From: Ignavibacteria bacterium
Lineage (GTDB): Bacteria > Bacteroidota > Ignavibacteria > Ignavibacteriales > Ignavibacteriaceae
Assembly: GCA_030648225.1 (NCBI GenBank)
Contig: JAUSIA010000241.1
Location: 1 to 10,801, forward strand
Reading direction: 5' to 3'
DNA length: 10,801 nt
A model generated the notes under the pieces. That model was not told the origin of the DNA. It made no database searches and saw only the letters and a list, made by a program, of their open reading frames with translations. A program made the translations under genes and the position numbers. Shown piece after piece: positions 1 through 6,451 of the stretch (its first letter is position 1; every line of letters starts with the position of its first letter).

Positions 1-495
1 GACATATTTATCATAATCAATATTATATTCGGTTGGGGGCTGGTAAAGATTTTCTGTAAGGTTAACAGAACCGATAAACGCATCCATCAGTTCTGCAAAT
101 GATAAATCAATTTTAAAAATCTCCTGCAAAATGTTGCTGTCAACTTCTCCCTGGTAAGCAGTGTTATGCAATGCATCATAAAAGATAAAAGTATTATTTG
201 TTACAACAGCCTGTGCAAGCTCAATTCCGAAAGGACCCATAATAGTTAAATAAAGTGAATCAGGTTTTTGCAGAACAACTCTGAACGAAGCACTCTGGTT
301 CATTCCTTCTGCTTTTACATTAAGAGTCCCGTTCCCTTCAAAACTTTTAATTCTTCTACGGTTAACTTCAAGTTTGTTTATCAATCTTTCTGAAGGGAGA
401 ATTCCCACTTCATCAGTTGGTTTTGAAGGGACACAACCTGGAAGGATTACCAGAACATTTAATAGTATCGTTATCAGGATAAAAACTCTTTTCAA
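1..495 (-). CDS. DUF4292-type (LolB-like) outer-membrane lipoprotein, 3' end outside window
   Basis: The first 165 codons are visible and the gene runs off the left edge. Codon 1 is TTG at 495-493. It is the only reasonable start, because an in-frame TGA lies two codons upstream (501-499) and an AGGTG ribosome-binding site sits 4 nt before it. The N-terminus is a lipoprotein signal: KR, then a hydrophobic stretch, then a lipobox ILPGC with the lipidated Cys at residue 21. The mature part begins with a helix (SERLINKLEVNRRRIKSF, about 36-52), followed by beta strands such as GNGTLNVKAEG and ASFRVVLQKPDSLYLTIMGPFG. This is typical of the DUF4292/LolB-like fold thought to bind lipid or lipoprotein at the outer membrane. 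The gene overlaps the upstream TPR lipoprotein gene by 4 nt, which implies one transcript and coupled translation. The family assignment comes from recalled sequence pattern; the precise role is unknown. Confidence 0.8.
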   Translation of the reverse strand, partial: MKRVFILITILLNVLVILPGCVPSKPTDEVGILPSERLINKLEVNRRRIKSFEGNGTLNVKAEGMNQSASFRVVLQKPDSLYLTIMGPFGIELAQAVVTNNTFIFYDALHNTAYQGEVDSNILQEIFKIDLSFAELMDAFIGSVNLTENLYQPPTEYNIDYDKYV

Positions 496-2300
496 ATTTC
501 ACCTTTTTCAATTTTATTTTTGATTAAAGTATTTGAGGTATCAAGATCATAAGCTTTCTGCCACAATTCCAACGCAAGATTTTTATTACCCATTTTGAAA
601 AGAACATCTCCAAGATGATCCATTATAACAGGACTTTCATTGGCAACTTCAAGAGCTTTTTCAAGATACTCTTTTGCTTTTTCATAGTCCTCAAGCTTAA
701 AGTAAACCCAGCCGATTGTATCGAGAAATGAAGAATTAAACGGCTCTTTTTCAATTGCTATTTTTGCCATCTCAAGCGCTTCTTCAAGTCTTATATCTCT
801 TTCGGATAATGAATAAGCATAATTGTTATTTATAGTTGCATTAATAGAATCAATTTCAAGAGCACGCTCATAGGTGGTGTCGCATTCATTCCACATTTCA
901 ACAGAATCATAAATCAATCCTAATGTTCCAAGAATATTCACATCATCAGGATTTATCACAAGAGCTTTTTTCAGATAACGTATAGCTTCTTCAGTTTCTT
1001 TAAGCTGGCTAAGCGTATATCCGTAAGCAGATAATGCTGTTAGATCATTAGGGTTAAGTTGAGAAGCTGTTTTAAGATATTCTTTAGCTTCAAGGTGATT
1101 ATTAGATTGTGCAAGTGACAGTCCCAAAATTAAATTAACAACAAAATCCTGCGGATGAAGTTGAACCGCTTCTTTCATTACCTTTGCTGCTTCTTTATAA
1201 TGCTGATTATCAAAATATAATCCTCCTAAACTTACCCATGCCTGCGGATTCCATGGTGCAAGTTCGGCAACAAGTTTAAAATTTTTACTCGCTAAGGAAT
1301 CATCCCCTTCACTCAGAGCAATGGCACCAAGATATAATTTAACCTGCCAGTCTGTAGTATCTTTATCTATTCTCTCAAAGAATTGTTTTGCTGGAAGAAG
1401 TGCAGAAGTATCTTTAAGTGACTGAGCAAAATAAGAAGCTCCGACTCTTATTTTTGTTTCAAGAGAAATGTCCTGCTGTTCAAGTACATAATTGAATTGT
1501 TCTGCTGCGGCTTTCCAATCACCTTGTTGAATTAAAATCTGGGCTTTTCTTTCTCTAGCATCAAGGTCATCAGGTGTGAATTCAATTATCTCACTTAAAA
1601 TCTTCAATGCTTCATCATACTTTTTACCCCTGGTGTAAATTTCAGTAAGTAATTTTTGAATTGCTGTGTTTGAGGGATCTATGGTTAATAATTCTTCTAT
1701 TGCTTCAGATGCTTCATCCAGATTGCCAAGATTTTCATGCAGTTCTGCAACGCGGATCAATACACTCCACTCAGGGCCAATGATTGAAGTAAGCTTGTTA
1801 TATATTTCTATAGCTTGTAAAGGTTTTGAACTTTCATAAATGCGGGCAAGCTTGTAATAAGCATTAATTTGAGAAGGATCGAGTTCAATTACTTTCTCAA
1901 GAGCTACAGCAGCGGAATCATATTGTCGTGCAGTATAAAATATATCCGAAATAAGATCATAATATTCAACTTTATCAGGAGAGAGTTTAATTGCTTCTTT
2001 TGAATGCTGAATAGCAAGAGGAATTTTATTAATCGTATTGTAATTCTTTGCAAGAGCATAATGAATACCAGAACCGGAATCCAGTCTTAATGCATCCTGG
2101 AATTCCAAAATTGCAGCAGCATAGTCTCCTTTCGATTCAAGGATGGAACCTTCGATAAAATGTTGAAGTGCTTTCTCCTCATCACTTAAAGGTCTTTCTT
2201 CCGATTCAGAAAGCTGAGATTCATTTTTAATTATCTCCTGTTGTGATGAGCATCCCGCAAAGAGAAAGACTATTGCTATAAAAACCAGAAATTTTATCAT
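492..2300 (-). CDS. TPR-repeat lipoprotein
   Basis: The product has 602 residues when started at the ATG at 2300-2298, which gives a compact lipoprotein signal: MIK, a hydrophobic core, lipobox LFAGC, lipidated Cys at residue 17. An in-frame ATG at 2348 would put 16 unusual residues before this signal and is less likely. After a Ser/Glu-rich linker, almost the whole mature protein is tandem tetratricopeptide repeats of about 34 residues, for example GDYAAAILEFQDALRLDS, QYDSAAVALEKVIELDPS and EEAIRYLKKALVINPDD. The C-terminal repeats (GWVYFKLEDYEKAKEYLEKA, then DHLGDVLFKMGN) resemble the TPR lipoproteins often found beside DUF4292 genes in Bacteroidota relatives. A TPR solenoid is a protein-protein scaffold, so this one is probably anchored to a membrane and faces the periplasm. 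Its TGA stop overlaps the TTG start of the DUF4292 gene. Partner proteins are not deducible. Confidence 0.9.
   Translation of the reverse strand: MIKFLVFIAIVFLFAGCSSQQEIIKNESQLSESEERPLSDEEKALQHFIEGSILESKGDYAAAILEFQDALRLDSGSGIHYALAKNYNTINKIPLAIQHSKEAIKLSPDKVEYYDLISDIFYTARQYDSAAVALEKVIELDPSQINAYYKLARIYESSKPLQAIEIYNKLTSIIGPEWSVLIRVAELHENLGNLDEASEAIEELLTIDPSNTAIQKLLTEIYTRGKKYDEALKILSEIIEFTPDDLDARERKAQILIQQGDWKAAAEQFNYVLEQQDISLETKIRVGASYFAQSLKDTSALLPAKQFFERIDKDTTDWQVKLYLGAIALSEGDDSLASKNFKLVAELAPWNPQAWVSLGGLYFDNQHYKEAAKVMKEAVQLHPQDFVVNLILGLSLAQSNNHLEAKEYLKTASQLNPNDLTALSAYGYTLSQLKETEEAIRYLKKALVINPDDVNILGTLGLIYDSVEMWNECDTTYERALEIDSINATINNNYAYSLSERDIRLEEALEMAKIAIEKEPFNSSFLDTIGWVYFKLEDYEKAKEYLEKALEVANESPVIMDHLGDVLFKMGNKNLALELWQKAYDLDTSNTLIKNKIEKGEI
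500..506 (-). promoter_or_regulatory. Ribosome-binding site supporting the TTG start of the DUF4292 gene
   Basis: On the minus strand the sequence reads AAAGGTG, then AAAT, then TTG. This Shine-Dalgarno-like site lies inside the last codons of the TPR gene, 4 nt before the TTG start. It supports reinitiation or coupled translation. Confidence 0.6.
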
Positions 2301-2371
2301 GAGTTTTGAAAAAATATTATTCACTTCAAATAATAACAAGGTAAACAAAGCCTTCCTGATAACAATCGGAG

Positions 2372-2467
2372 TTCAAGTTCTCAGCCGAAGGCTGATCCGC
2401 CTCTGGCGGAAAGTGAAAGCCTGTCCCGAAAATAGTTGGGGATCAAGTTCAAGAGAAATTCAAGTTC
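2372..2467. repeat. Composite intergenic repeat with palindromic core, copy A
   Basis: The 9-mer TTCAAGTTC occurs at 2372-2380 and 2459-2467, and its 8-base core TCAAGTTC occurs at 2443-2450. They enclose the double hairpin (2381-2410) and an imperfect palindrome GCCTGTCCC-N12-GGATCAA at 2419-2446. The same palindrome with the same 12-nt centre recurs at 8960-8987 (copy B), so this is a dispersed family. The spurious short open frame crossing this area has no coding character. Confidence 0.65.
2381..2410. repeat. Two abutting perfect 15-nt hairpins
   Basis: Positions 2381-2395 read TCAGCC-GAA-GGCTGA and 2396-2410 read TCCGCC-TCT-GGCGGA. Each is a perfect 6-bp stem with a 3-nt loop, and there is no base between them. 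They are notably GC-rich for this AT-rich region. They lie between divergent genes, next to the palindromic repeat at 2419-2446, and are probably part of the same composite intergenic repeat. No T-run follows on either strand, so they are not obvious terminators. Confidence 0.75.
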
Positions 2468-2509
2468 AGGAGAATAATTAAAGAAACCTGTCGCACAATT
2501 ATGCTAATA

Positions 2510-2540
2510 TTGATTGCAAATATAGTAAAGTATATCTTTG
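2510..2540 (+). promoter_or_regulatory. Putative Bacteroidota-type promoter for the ATP-grasp gene
   Basis: TATCTTTG at 2533-2540 matches the TAnnTTTG -7 box exactly. TTG at 2510-2512 could be the -33 element, with a 20-nt spacer. The box ends 17 nt before the ATG at 2558, implying a very short leader. The start codon has no clear Shine-Dalgarno sequence. This is a pattern match only, and its relevance depends on the host using the Bacteroidota-type sigma factor. Confidence 0.5.
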
Positions 2541-2557
2541 TATAAACCTGAAAAACT

Positions 2558-3478
2558 ATGGAAATATTTGACCTTGCTATTGCTTTCGTCTGGGAATATG
2601 ATTCTGATTTCATTGAATTTATAGAAAAGATTTTACAGGAAGAAGACTTATCAACTTATATTATTAAAGAGCATAATATTCAGGATGTAACTGAGAGAGT
2701 CAGGGAAAGGAAGCTTTCATTCAGATTTTATATTGACAGAGCTTCAGATGTTAATCCGGCTTTTGAAGAGCTTGCAAGAATTCTTTCAAGAAGACGAACG
2801 ATAATTATTAATCTTTATAAAAAAGTACAGCATGCTATTGATAAAGCAAGTATGCACCTGGAATTTATTAACGCAGGTTTAAATGTACCATATTCTATTA
2901 TCATACCTCCCCATAGTGAACTCGAAGAAGTAAAATTAACTATTGAAGATCTCTCTATACTTGGAAGACCATTCATAATAAAACCATGTAACACTACGGG
3001 TGGTGGTATTGGGGTTGTTACAGGGGCAGAGACGTTAAGAGAAATTTTCCAGGAAAGAATTACTAATTCCAATGATAAATATCTTATACAGGAAAAAGTT
3101 TATCCCACAATGCTGGATGGAAGAAGAGCCTGGTTCAGGTGCTTCTGGGCATTTGGTAAACCGGTTGCTATGTGGTGGGATGATCTTACACATTTATATG
3201 AGGAGTTAACCGAAGATGAAATGATTAATTACGGATTGAGAAAGCTTCTTCATAAAACAAGAACTATCGCTAAAATAACCGGGCTGGATTTTTTTTCAAC
3301 AGAAATTGTGCTTAATAATAAAAATCTTTTTGTTGTAGTAGATTATGTAAATGATCAGTGCGATATGAGAATTAAATCCAAACATTTTAATGGGGTTCCG
3401 GATAATGTTGTGTACCAGATTATTCATAACCTGAAAAATTATATTATTAAAACTAAAAGGCTGGAATCAATAATTTAA
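2558..3478 (+). CDS. ATP-grasp domain protein, RimK-like, unknown substrate
   Basis: This soluble 306-residue protein has no signal peptide. Residues 1-90 form an alpha/beta pre-grasp-like region. Residues 95-300 carry ATP-grasp features: DKASMHLEFINAGLNVP (about 95-111, the segment before the ATP-binding subdomain), FIIKPCNTTGGGIGVV (139-154, with a nucleotide-contacting Lys142 and a Gly-rich loop), YLIQEKVYP (175-183, with Glu179 in the hinge), and TEI...VVVDYVNDQCDM (248-270), where Glu249, Asp262 and Asn265 could bind Mg2+. The family joins a carboxylate to an amine or thiol through an acyl-phosphate. The unusual DGRRAWFR and MWWDD stretches (187-194, 205-209) may shape the acceptor site. 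The next gene starts 4 nt after the stop and encodes a membrane-anchored protein, followed by an outer-membrane barrel, so an envelope-related ligation is possible. The substrate cannot be told. The fold assignment is reasonably firm. Confidence 0.8.
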   Translation: MEIFDLAIAFVWEYDSDFIEFIEKILQEEDLSTYIIKEHNIQDVTERVRERKLSFRFYIDRASDVNPAFEELARILSRRRTIIINLYKKVQHAIDKASMHLEFINAGLNVPYSIIIPPHSELEEVKLTIEDLSILGRPFIIKPCNTTGGGIGVVTGAETLREIFQERITNSNDKYLIQEKVYPTMLDGRRAWFRCFWAFGKPVAMWWDDLTHLYEELTEDEMINYGLRKLLHKTRTIAKITGLDFFSTEIVLNNKNLFVVVDYVNDQCDMRIKSKHFNGVPDNVVYQIIHNLKNYIIKTKRLESII

Positions 3479-3482
3479 AAGA

Positions 3483-3869
3483 ATGAAAAGAGGGAGTCCG
3501 GTAATCTACATTTCAATTGTAATAATATTAATTATTGGTTTCTTCTCCTACCAGTATTTAGTTAAAATTTATGAGTCCACTGTAAAAGTGCAACCTCAAA
3601 ATCTTTTTGCTGATAATCAATCAACTGTTACTATCTCTGTTATTCCATTAAACTCATTTGGCTGGAAAGCATTATTCAGAAATTCACCTGCTGATTTTGA
3701 AATTATTGAAGGAAATTCTCTGGTTGAAATAAAACTACTTGATAAAGAAGAAGGTAAATTAATTTTAAAAGCAAAATCAGAAACAGGCAAAGTGGTTATA
3801 AAGATAAAATCCAAATATTCATTACTGCCAATGGTTGTTGAAATTTTAGTTCAACCAAACCTGACATAA
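3483..3869 (+). CDS. Small membrane-anchored beta-rich (Ig-like?) protein
   Basis: The 128-residue product has a short basic N-terminus (MKRGS), then one hydrophobic segment at about residues 7-27 without a lipobox or an obvious signal-peptidase site. It is therefore probably an N-terminal membrane anchor with the rest in the periplasm. Residues 30-126 are predominantly alternating beta-strand sequence: VKVQPQNLFADNQSTVTISV, FEIIEGNSLVEI, KLILKAKSETGKVVIKIKS, and VVEILVQP at the end. The order (opening strand, Asp/Asn-Ser turn, a mid-domain GNSLVEI, then an ALA-type KAKSETG strand) is reminiscent of bacterial Ig-like domains of the invasin or Big type. That resemblance is weak and by eye only. 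The gene begins 4 nt after the ATP-grasp stop codon and so shares its transcript. No catalytic motif is visible; a scaffold or adaptor role is the simplest guess. Confidence 0.7.
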   Translation: MKRGSPVIYISIVIILIIGFFSYQYLVKIYESTVKVQPQNLFADNQSTVTISVIPLNSFGWKALFRNSPADFEIIEGNSLVEIKLLDKEEGKLILKAKSETGKVVIKIKSKYSLLPMVVEILVQPNLT

Positions 3870-3911
3870 TGTTATTAAAATTTATAATTAATTGTTAACT
3901 TTCTTTCCGGT

Positions 3912-4679
3912 ATGAAAAAAATTTTTCTACTTATTTTATTGATTCCTCATCTTTCCCTCTTTTCACAAGGCACTGCCGGTGATAAAGCCCAATATGAATA
4001 CCGTTACCTTATTGATATGCCAACAGCGGGAATTCTTGATAAAGGCTTTGTTGGAGTTGTTGCTGATATTCTTCCTGCCGGAGTTTTAATCTCAAGGATT
4101 GAAGTTGGAGTTTTTGATAATATTAGTTTTGGTATATCATATGGCGGAAGCAATGTAATTGGTGCTGGAAACCCTGACTGGTATGAACTCCCCGGTATAA
4201 ATATAAGATTCAGAATTGTTGATGAATCTGTCGCAGTTCCATCAATCACTCTAGGTTTTGATTCCCAGGGCAAAGGAGAATATTTTGAAAAAGAAAACCG
4301 TTATGCATTTAAATCACCAGGATTTTTTGGCGCAGTTAGTAAAAATTTCTCATTCCTTGGTTTTTTAAGTGTGCATGGTTCAGCTAATTATTCTTTTGAA
4401 GGAGATGATGGAGACAATTTTGTAAATCTTATGGCGGGAGTTGAAAAGACTCTTGGGCCCAACCTCTCATTAATCTTGGATTATGATTTTACTCTTAATG
4501 ATAACACAACCAAAGTTTTTGGTGATGGCAATGGGTATCTGAATGTCGGCTTACGATGGTCACTTGGAGATGGATTTACAATTGGATTTGATCTCAGGGA
4601 TCTGCTCGATAACAAAAGATGGAACCCAAGTACCGCAGACCGGGCTTTGAGAATTGAATATATTAAAAGCATATTTTGA
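3912..4679 (+). CDS. Predicted outer-membrane beta-barrel protein (YjbH-like)
   Basis: The 255-residue product has a Sec signal peptide (MKKIFLLILLIPHLSLFSQ, cleavage near residue 18-19). The rest is amphipathic beta strands with Gly/aromatic turns: ISRIEVGVFDNISFGISYGG, GINIRFRIVD, PSITLGFDSQG, FFGAVSKNFSFLGFLSVHGS, VNLMAGVEKTLGPNLSLILD, LNVGLRWSLGDGFTIGFDLR. It ends in the hydrophobic aromatic residues expected of a barrel (SIF). The conserved-looking opening (DMPTAGILDKGFVGV) recalls YjbH-type exopolysaccharide-associated outer-membrane proteins, but that link is tentative. It follows the small Ig-like gene by 42 nt, so it is probably in the ATP-grasp operon, although a separate promoter in the AT-rich gap cannot be excluded. 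No terminator is obvious after the stop. Confidence 0.75.
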   Translation: MKKIFLLILLIPHLSLFSQGTAGDKAQYEYRYLIDMPTAGILDKGFVGVVADILPAGVLISRIEVGVFDNISFGISYGGSNVIGAGNPDWYELPGINIRFRIVDESVAVPSITLGFDSQGKGEYFEKENRYAFKSPGFFGAVSKNFSFLGFLSVHGSANYSFEGDDGDNFVNLMAGVEKTLGPNLSLILDYDFTLNDNTTKVFGDGNGYLNVGLRWSLGDGFTIGFDLRDLLDNKRWNPSTADRALRIEYIKSIF

Positions 4680-4825
4680 TCTACTTCAAATCATAAAACT
4701 TTTCCGGAACATTCCTTGTCTTATTAAGTATACAAATTAGTTTAATATTATAGACAACAATTGAATTCAAGACTTAAAATTTTCAGACATCAGCAATATT
4801 TTTTTCCTTTAATCAGGCTTGGTTT

Positions 4826-4853
4826 TTGCACATTTTTAAATAGTTAAATTTTG
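4826..4853 (+). promoter_or_regulatory. Possible promoter for the Tyr-rich lipoprotein operon
   Basis: The 201-bp gap 4680-4880 separates two co-directional operons and holds no gene. TTG at 4826-4828 and TAAATTTTG at 4845-4853 resemble the TTG / TAnnTTTG arrangement, but with one extra base inside the -7 box and a 16-nt spacer. The match is imperfect. The only other feature seen in the gap is a short palindrome, TTGAATTCAA, at 4761-4770. Confidence 0.3.
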
Positions 4854-4867
4854 TTTATTGATTTAGT

Positions 4868-4873
4868 GGAGGG
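4868..4873 (+). promoter_or_regulatory. Strong Shine-Dalgarno site fixing the start at 4881
   Basis: GGAGGG lies 7 nt before ATG at 4881, which is followed at once by a lipoprotein signal peptide. This rules out the in-frame upstream TTG at 4851. It is one of the few strong ribosome-binding sites in the window. Confidence 0.75.
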
Positions 4874-4880
4874 AGTTAAA

Positions 4881-5936
4881 ATGAAATACCTGAAATTACT
4901 TACAGCATTTGTCACCGCTTCATTCCTTCTCAGCGGATGTTATACACAGCTTGCTATGCGTCCTTCTGAATATGAGAGACAAGAAGAGCAAGAAGCAGTT
5001 GAAGAAAATGAATACTATGAAAATTACGATGACACCACAAAATATTACTCTGATGAAGAGTATTATAGTGATGAAGAGGTTGAGATAAATAATTATTCCT
5101 ATGGCTCTTATTATCCCTACAGTAGATATTATTGGGGATATTATCCAAGTATATCAATAGGTTTTTCTTGGGGATATGGTTACTCATATTATGATCCTTT
5201 TTATTACCCATGGTGCGGACCTTTTTATTATCCACATTACTATAGTTCTTACTATTATCCTGGATATTATTGGTATGGAAATAGTTATCCATATTACGGA
5301 GGTTATTATTCATCAAACAAAGTTTTCAAAGAAAGAACAAAAACCGGTTTCAGACTGCGTAATAATGATGGCTTAAGATCAAGCTATACATCAAGAGGTA
5401 ATTTAACTGGAAGAGATAATGGAATAGTTACCAAAACACGTTCAAGAGATGAGTTAAATCTTAAAACTCCAACAAGAACTAAAATAACAGACAGCAAGAC
5501 TGACATCAGAAACAAAGATGTGAAGAGAAATAATGTTAATGAAAAGGATAAGAAGAATCCGACTTTTGAAAGAAATAAAACTAATGTTGAAAAGAATAAT
5601 ACAACAAGAAATAAGATCCGAACTGAACAGAAAAAAACAACTCCTCCTGTAATTAAAAGAAATGATACAAAGAGCAAATACAATACTAAGCAGAATACAC
5701 AAAGAAAGAGCAATGTAAAGCAGGAACGGAAAAACAATACACCAAAGTATAATACACCCAAAAAGAATAATACGCCGAGAAACTATACTCCTCCTAAGAA
5801 CAATACACCGCCAAAAAGTTATAATCCGCCAAGGAATAATACTCCGCAAAACAGAAGCGGGAATAACAGCGGCAACAGGAGTGGTAACAATAGCGGCAAC
5901 AGAAGCGGTAATAATACCGGTAAAAGATCAAGGTAA
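4881..5936 (+). CDS. Low-complexity lipoprotein: Tyr-rich domain plus basic Asn/Thr/Pro tail
   Basis: The 351-residue product starts at the ATG after a strong GGAGGG site. Its lipoprotein signal has lipobox LLSGC, with the lipidated Cys at residue 20 followed by YTQ. Three zones follow. Residues 28-70 are acidic (Glu/Asp with Tyr). Residues 45-143 contain about 37 tyrosines, with Gly, Pro, Ser and Trp, in runs such as YYSSYYYPGYYWYGNSYPYY. Residues 144-351 are strongly basic, rich in Lys, Arg, Asn and Thr, and probably disordered. The tail includes NNTP/NNTPP repeats (about 285-322) and three 8-residue repeats RSGNNSGN (325-348). No enzyme domain is recognised. The protein is probably surface- or periplasm-exposed and tethered to the outer membrane. 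A paralogue follows 5 nt later, then an outer-membrane barrel. Compositional bias makes database labels for such proteins unreliable. Function unknown. Confidence 0.85.
   Translation: MKYLKLLTAFVTASFLLSGCYTQLAMRPSEYERQEEQEAVEENEYYENYDDTTKYYSDEEYYSDEEVEINNYSYGSYYPYSRYYWGYYPSISIGFSWGYGYSYYDPFYYPWCGPFYYPHYYSSYYYPGYYWYGNSYPYYGGYYSSNKVFKERTKTGFRLRNNDGLRSSYTSRGNLTGRDNGIVTKTRSRDELNLKTPTRTKITDSKTDIRNKDVKRNNVNEKDKKNPTFERNKTNVEKNNTTRNKIRTEQKKTTPPVIKRNDTKSKYNTKQNTQRKSNVKQERKNNTPKYNTPKKNNTPRNYTPPKNNTPPKSYNPPRNNTPQNRSGNNSGNRSGNNSGNRSGNNTGKRSR
5853..5924 (+). repeat. Three 24-bp in-frame tandem repeats coding RSGNNSGN
   Basis: Three consecutive 24-bp units encode RSGNNSGN, RSGNNSGN and RSGNNTGK at the C-terminus of the Tyr-rich lipoprotein. 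The units differ mainly at third codon positions (AGA AGC GGG, AGG AGT GGT, AGA AGC GGT). The protein repeat is therefore conserved better than the DNA, which suggests selection on the peptide rather than very recent slippage. Confidence 0.8.
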
Positions 5937-5941
5937 TTTTT

Positions 5942-6451
5942 ATGAAAAATTTTAAAAAGTTAATTCTCCTAGTCTTTCTTATCATCCCGTTTTTAACTAA
6001 CGGATGTTATACAGTCCTCTGGACTCCGGATGAGGATTTTCCGGATGAGAGTAATTATGAATATTATGATGCATATTATATAGATGAATATCATTATTAC
6101 TATGATTATCCATGGTGGCTTTCATTCACTCCCCCAACTAAAACCAGAACAGATAATGGCTATAATAGAGATGATGATACCCAGAAAATAAGAAATAGTG
6201 GCAATGGCAGAAATAATTCCGACTCAAGGAATGAAGTTATAAATACACCTCCGCCGACAAGGAATTATACTCCATCCGACAATGGTTCAGATAATTCTTC
6301 CGGAAATAACAACAATACAAACACTGAGACAAAAAGAACTGAATCAGTGAATTCAAATAATTCAAGCAATAATTCCCGTCAGGATTCAAACTCTAATAAT
6401 AACAATGTTAGAAATAATGATGGTAACAGAAATAATGGCAGGAACAGATAA
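5942..6451 (+). CDS. Second Tyr-rich / Asn-rich lipoprotein, paralogue-like
   Basis: The 169-residue product has the same plan as its upstream neighbour but is shorter. It has a signal peptide with Cys at residue 22 (LTNGC, a loose lipobox with Thr-Asn-Gly before Cys), and the mature protein again starts CYT. A short Tyr/acidic segment follows (residues 38-57, about ten tyrosines, e.g. YYDAYYIDEYHYYYDYPWW). From about 66 on there is a disordered tail dominated by Asn, Ser, Asp, Arg and Thr (RNNDGNRNNGRNR at the end). It also contains the PPPTRNYTP element, echoing the NYTPP motif of the neighbour. The gene starts 5 nt after the previous stop, and its own stop abuts the next start codon (TAAATG), so co-translation is likely. 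Function unknown; tethered extracellular or periplasmic linker is an inference. Confidence 0.8.
   Translation: MKNFKKLILLVFLIIPFLTNGCYTVLWTPDEDFPDESNYEYYDAYYIDEYHYYYDYPWWLSFTPPTKTRTDNGYNRDDDTQKIRNSGNGRNNSDSRNEVINTPPPTRNYTPSDNGSDNSSGNNNNTNTETKRTESVNSNNSSNNSRQDSNSNNNNVRNNDGNRNNGRNR

Noticed and set aside
2327..2335. Minus-strand TATTATTTG as promoter of the TPR gene
   Set aside because: It has an extra base inside the -7 box and no TTG at suitable distance; too weak to report as a feature.
2301..2348. Upstream ATG at 2348 as start of the TPR lipoprotein
   Set aside because: It would add 16 residues before an otherwise well-formed lipoprotein signal peptide and displace the lipobox; the ATG at 2300 fits better.
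2372..2467. CRISPR array suggested by repeated TTCAAGTTC
   Set aside because: The repeats are only 8-9 bp, unevenly spaced, and the intervening sequence is palindromic; there are no cas genes.
2299..2481. Plus-strand 60-codon open frame across the divergent intergenic region
   Set aside because: It overlaps the TPR gene start and runs through the hairpin repeat; it has no ribosome site and no protein-like composition.
2558..3869. Graspetide-type RiPP system (ATP-grasp plus small precursor)
   Set aside because: The 128-residue neighbour is a membrane-anchored beta-rich protein with none of the Thr/Asp/Glu-Lys core motifs or leader seen in graspetide precursors, and no short precursor gene is visible nearby.
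4761..4770. Palindrome TTGAATTCAA upstream of the lipoprotein operon as an operator
   Set aside because: A 10-bp AT-rich palindrome is expected by chance in this composition, and no second copy or adjacent regulator gene supports it.
5384..5849. Two long minus-strand open frames opposite the Tyr/Asn-rich lipoprotein gene
   Set aside because: They are artefacts of the biased codons (AAA, AAT, AGA) of the plus-strand gene: hydrophobic low-complexity translations, no start signals, and the plus-strand gene has a strong ribosome site and signal peptide.
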